From positions 62,001 to 126,000 of the forward strand of contig NZ_FOFD01000005.1 in assembly GCF_900110865.1 (NCBI RefSeq): a DNA stretch of 64,000 nt, read 5' to 3'. The notes below the pieces were generated by a model that saw only the letters and a program-made list of their open reading frames with translations, did no database searches and was not told where the DNA came from. This document shows, in pieces, positions 61,580 through 64,000 of this stretch; the first letter of the stretch is position 1; each line of letters opens with the position of its first letter. This stretch comes from Natrinema salaciae. GTDB lineage: Archaea > Halobacteriota > Halobacteria > Halobacteriales > Natrialbaceae. The position numbers and the translations under genes are program-made.

Positions 61580-62842
61580 TCACTGGAACTCGGCCAATGA
61601 CGTATTCTCATCCGTCGTGCGTTCGTCACCGATCAAATGGCCCTGAATGGATTCGTGGATACCGACATCGTCGAGAACCTCGTCGAGCGCCGAGAGGATG
61701 AGTTCGATGTCCATATCGAGCGTATACTCGCGGTACGTCCCACCCCGCCGGCCCTCGTTGCGTTCGGTGACCGAGACGAGCCCGAGCATGGCGAGTTCCG
61801 ACAGATGATCGCGCATTCGGCGCGGGACCAGCGGATCACGACCGGCCCGCTGTGCAAAGTTCGTGTACCGCGGACGAACGTCTCGCGACCGAATGGGCGT
61901 TTCATTCTGGAGATGGAGTGTCAGCAAGGAGTACAACACCAGGTGTCCGTGTTGAGTGAGTCCGCTGATGCCCTCTTCGATCCGTCCGCGTTCCAAATCG
62001 TGCCGTCCCGCTTCGACGTGTCTCTCGGCGACGGCCGTCGTCTCCGCTTCCTCCCGAGCGAGATCGCCGGCTTTCATGAGCAGATCGATCGACTGTCGGG
62101 CGTCGCCGGCGTCTTTCGCGCCGTAGGCCGAACACAGCGGAATCACGGCGTCGTCGAGGACATCGTCGTGAAACGCGACATCGGCCCGTTGCTCGAGAAT
62201 CTTCTGGAGATCACCCGCGTCGTATGCGGGGAAGTGAATCTCCTGCTCGCAGAGCGAACTCTTGACCTTCGGCGAGAGATCGTCACGGAACGAAAAGTCG
62301 TTCGAAATACCGATAATCCCGATTTTCGCCGCGGAGAGGTTGTTGTTCGCGCGGGCTCGCGGAAGCTGATACAGAATCGAATCGTCTTCGACGTGATCCA
62401 CTTCGTCGAGGACGATCAGATTGGTCCCGCCGAGTTTCTCGAGTTCGTCCCACAACATTCCGTACACTGTCGCTCGCGGATAGCCCGTCGTACTGATCTG
62501 GTTCGTCTCGTCTCGGAGTTCGTTGACCAGACGCGTCGCGATTTGGTAGGAGGACGTGAGTCCATCGCAGTTGAGGAACGTCAGCTGGAGATCGATGTCG
62601 TCGTACTTCGCGGCGTCCTCCTCGAGGTGAGAGAGGAGATACCTGGTGGCAGCCGTCTTTCCGACGCCGGTTTTTCCGTAGAGGAAGACGTTATTCGGCT
62701 GTTCGCCGTTGATTACGGGCTGGAGCGCCGCCTGGTACATCTGGATTTCGTCGTCACGACCGACGAGTTGTTCCGGTTGATAATCCTCTCGCAACGCGTC
62801 GCGGTTCCTATAGATTTCAGTGTCGCGTTCGAACAAACTCAT
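61580..62842 (-). CDS. orc1: Orc1/Cdc6 replication initiator
   Basis: This 420-residue AAA+ protein binds origin repeats and loads the MCM helicase. Walker A GKTGVGKT (56-63), Walker B LIVLDEVD (142-149), sensor-1 Asn181 (GISND) and a sensor-2 Arg region (KDAGDARQSIDLL, about 255-267) are present. A C-terminal winged helix (about 320-395) includes VSVTERNEGRRGGTYREYTL, quoted as RRGGTYREY. The motif set is that of haloarchaeal Orc/Cdc6 paralogues. Upstream lies more than 1 kb of non-coding DNA with repeated elements, the usual arrangement of orc next to its origin. Many haloarchaeal plasmids and chromosomes carry several such genes. Which replicon this is cannot be told. Confidence 0.93.
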   Translation of the reverse strand: MSLFERDTEIYRNRDALREDYQPEQLVGRDDEIQMYQAALQPVINGEQPNNVFLYGKTGVGKTAATRYLLSHLEEDAAKYDDIDLQLTFLNCDGLTSSYQIATRLVNELRDETNQISTTGYPRATVYGMLWDELEKLGGTNLIVLDEVDHVEDDSILYQLPRARANNNLSAAKIGIIGISNDFSFRDDLSPKVKSSLCEQEIHFPAYDAGDLQKILEQRADVAFHDDVLDDAVIPLCSAYGAKDAGDARQSIDLLMKAGDLAREEAETTAVAERHVEAGRHDLERGRIEEGISGLTQHGHLVLYSLLTLHLQNETPIRSRDVRPRYTNFAQRAGRDPLVPRRMRDHLSELAMLGLVSVTERNEGRRGGTYREYTLDMDIELILSALDEVLDDVGIHESIQGHLIGDERTTDENTSLAEFQ

Positions 62843-62895
62843 TCGAGCTACTCACCTCTCTTTCACCATAGTTTATAAAACCACACTGTCCGGAG

Positions 62896-62908
62896 TGTCC
62901 GCAGTTCT
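62896..62908 (-). repeat. origin-type repeat, partial copy 2
   Basis: The plus strand reads TGTCCGCAGTTCT, the conserved half of the element. CCACACTGTCCGGAG just before it may be a broken second half. It is the copy nearest the Orc1/Cdc6 start. Confidence 0.4.
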
Positions 62909-62938
62909 GCGCACTTATAAAGAATCACGGACCACACC

Positions 62939-62959
62939 CACCCCACCATGTCCGCAGTA
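62939..62959 (-). repeat. origin-type repeat, copy 3
   Basis: The plus strand ends in CACCATGTCCGCAGTA; it is in minus orientation, with CAGT where most copies have CTGT. Confidence 0.5.
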
Positions 62960-63149
62960 ATCTACACGAAACGGGAACGGTGTTAGAATGGGTTTCTAGA
63001 TAGCGGAATATTTAATACGATGACGTGTGAGCTAGTCCGAATGACGGCATGAACCATATCTGCAATAAGGGGTATGTAAAATTAATAAGCTAGATGGAAT
63101 TAATGCAACTCTGATCGGCACTCAGTAGACGACCCGGTTTCTGGCGGAG

Positions 63150-63170
63150 AACAGCGGACATGGTGGGGTG
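63150..63170 (+). repeat. origin-type repeat, copy 4
   Basis: The copy starts AACAGCGGACATGGTGGGGT, in plus orientation. Confidence 0.6.
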
Positions 63171-63304
63171 AGTGTGTCCCCGTCTACTCCACGAATTAAT
63201 CCCAAAGACAAACTTTCGTTCCGTTCCTCTTTCCCTTCCCCACCACTTGGATAATCTGTACGATTTCCGGAGTAGACACCTCCTACACCGGCGCAGTGTG
63301 AAAG

Positions 63305-63324
63305 CCCACGCCTGAAGTCGTGGG
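63305..63324 (+). repeat. hairpin resembling an IS200/IS605 end
   Basis: CCCACG, loop CCTGAAGT, CGTGGG. Hairpins of this exact kind (GCCCACGnCTTCAG-like, with GTGGGA after it) mark the ends of IS200/IS605-group elements in haloarchaea. No transposase or TnpB gene accompanies it, so it is a relic or a solitary end. Confidence 0.5.
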
Positions 63325-63362
63325 AACAGTCCGTCCCGGAAAACGGTTCCTGGAAATAGTGC

Positions 63363-63383
63363 CACACCACGATGTCCGCTGTT
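63363..63383 (-). repeat. origin-type repeat, copy 5
   Basis: The plus strand contains CACCACGATGTCCGCTGTT; minus orientation. It is one of the two best-conserved copies. Confidence 0.65.
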
Positions 63384-63426
63384 CTCGACGCAACACTTCT
63401 CGAGTGTGAACGGCGGATGCACTTGT

Positions 63427-63490
63427 GAGAGAGACGGTGACTCGTGGTGAAAGAAACGGTGACTTATGGTGGAAGAGACGGTGGACACGT
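63427..63490 (+). repeat. three tandem 22-bp units
   Basis: Units start at 63427, 63449 and 63471 and share the form GAAAGARACGGTGAC; the third is incomplete. They lie between origin-type copies 5 and 6 and may be further protein-binding iterons. Confidence 0.6.
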
Positions 63491-63496
63491 TCGCGG

Positions 63497-63517
63497 AACA
63501 ACGGACGTACTGGTGTG
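63497..63517 (+). repeat. origin-type repeat, copy 6
   Basis: The copy starts AACAACGGACGTACTGGTGT; plus orientation and the most diverged of the full copies. Confidence 0.5.
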
Positions 63518-63605
63518 TCGAATCGCGATCTCGTCCAATTCGAGCGCTGTGAACCGGACGCATTCAATGCTGCCGCACCTGTAACCGGCTGATTCTACGA
63601 ACTGC

Positions 63606-63626
63606 CACACCACTATGTCCGCTGTT
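63606..63626 (-). repeat. origin-type repeat, copy 7 (left arm of the inverted pair)
   Basis: The plus strand contains CACCACTATGTCCGCTGTT. With copy 8 it flanks the AT-rich stretch 63627-63646 in inverted orientation. Confidence 0.65.
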
Positions 63627-63646
63627 ACTGCCAAATATATCAAAAT

Positions 63647-63667
63647 AACAACGGACACGGTGGTGTG
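63647..63667 (+). repeat. origin-type repeat, copy 8 (right arm of the inverted pair)
   Basis: The copy starts AACAACGGACACGGTGGTGT. It faces copy 7 across 20 bp of AT-rich DNA, the expected place for duplex opening. Confidence 0.65.
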
Positions 63668-63938
63668 AATTTGGTGACGCTACCCGGTGATTCAGTGAAG
63701 CTGGCGTCATCGTCGAGTCGCTCTTGGACACGCTCCTCTATCGATGTCACACCCCTCTATCGATGTGTTCGTGCGGATTGATCACTTGCATTTCGAACGA
63801 AATCGCTCCGAGAGAAGCGTTTCGAGAGGTACGGAGCCTGCAGTGACGATCACTGCTCGAGCCCAGGGGAAGGAGACACCGCTATCGAAGTGTATCGCGA
63901 ACACGTTCCGCCTCGACGACCGATATACTGATGGGTGA

Positions 63939-64000
63939 GACGGCTGATCTACCGACGGCTGATCTACTGACGACTGATCTGACGAGTGATATACTGACGA
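63939..64000 (+). repeat. tandem 15-bp repeat running off the window
   Basis: Units GACGGCTGATCTACC, GACGGCTGATCTACT, a 12-bp GACGACTGATCT and GACGAGTGATATACT follow head to tail from 63939, and the next unit begins at 63996. The array probably continues beyond the window. Confidence 0.7.

Larger units (their letters stand above)
62843..64000. other. putative replication origin region
   Basis: These 1158 bp run from the Orc1/Cdc6 start to the window edge and hold no convincing gene. They contain seven copies (one partial) of a roughly 21-bp element in both orientations, with the core CGGACA. One inverted pair flanks a 20-bp stretch with 15 A/T bases (63627-63646). Two tandem-repeat arrays are also present (63427-63490 and 63939-64000). 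In haloarchaea, origins are made of inverted origin-recognition boxes around AT-rich DNA beside an orc gene, so this is a good match in layout. Confidence 0.65.

Noticed and set aside
61303-61701. 132-codon plus-strand frame over the purine tract
   Set aside because: The product is Gly/Glu/Arg/Lys low-complexity produced by the purine tract and runs into the Orc1/Cdc6 gene.
63744-63938. 64-codon frame near the window end
   Set aside because: No codon bias, no recognisable motif, and it lies in the repeat-rich origin region.
62843-64000. CRISPR array
   Set aside because: The repeats are few, unevenly spaced, in both orientations and without uniform spacers; no cas genes are present. An origin fits better.
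1-64000. tRNA or rRNA genes
   Set aside because: I scanned the larger gaps for cloverleaf-like sequence and conserved T-loop text and found none that held up.

Overview
The window reads as DNA of an extreme halophile of the class Halobacteria, most likely near the Natrialbaceae. The evidence is the high GC, the very acidic predicted proteins, the Tat signal peptides on secreted enzymes, the leaderless promoters with a TATA-like box about 25-30 bp before the start codon, the Orc1/Cdc6 initiator, and a glucose dehydrogenase that closely resembles the haloarchaeal enzyme. I saw no tRNA, rRNA or CRISPR array. All function calls come from reading translations and motifs; no database search was run.

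Region 1 (1-2597) holds the last codons of an upstream protein, an ABC exporter (ATPase plus ABC-2 permease) and a small membrane protein. Region 2 (2.7-26.5 kb) is a chitin-utilisation island. Outside the cell it would supply four GH18 chitinases, one further secreted chitin-binding protein with an unrecognised C-terminal domain, and a subtilisin-like protease that carries its own chitin-binding domain. For uptake and use inside the cell it has a complete carbohydrate ABC importer (lipoprotein, two permeases, ATPase), a GH3 beta-N-acetylglucosaminidase, a PIG-L/LmbE deacetylase, an IclR regulator, an enolase-superfamily enzyme, a SelA-like PLP enzyme, RidA and a glucose dehydrogenase. I propose that these make a non-phosphorylating route: GlcNAc to glucosamine to glucosaminate to 2-keto-3-deoxygluconate plus ammonia.

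Region 3 (27.1-53.0 kb) is the most striking part. Two convergent gene sets share one neighbourhood. The plus-strand set encodes a winged-helix-like protein, a winged-helix plus coiled-coil protein that resembles an ESCRT-III subunit in layout, a small unknown protein, a Cdc48/Vps4-type AAA ATPase with one ATPase domain, and a large cytosolic beta-rich protein. The minus-strand set encodes three different tubulin/FtsZ-superfamily proteins interleaved with membrane proteins (coiled-coil, PH-like, and signal-peptide/Ig-like/helical/TM layouts). Most genes overlap by 4-8 bp or are a few bases apart. I read this as a large multi-component cytoskeletal or membrane-remodelling machine whose combination of parts I do not know from any described system.

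Region 4 (53-64 kb) has visibly lower GC and more decay. It holds a regulator with a methanogen-type output domain, an FAD oxidoreductase, a transposase relic, an HxlR regulator, an O-methyltransferase, a frameshifted cupredoxin with a nearby duplicated fragment, a cupin and a zinc-ribbon regulator. It ends with an Orc1/Cdc6 gene followed upstream by about 1.1 kb of non-coding DNA. That DNA carries repeated, partly inverted copies of a roughly 21-bp element, including one inverted pair around an AT-rich core, which looks like a replication origin.
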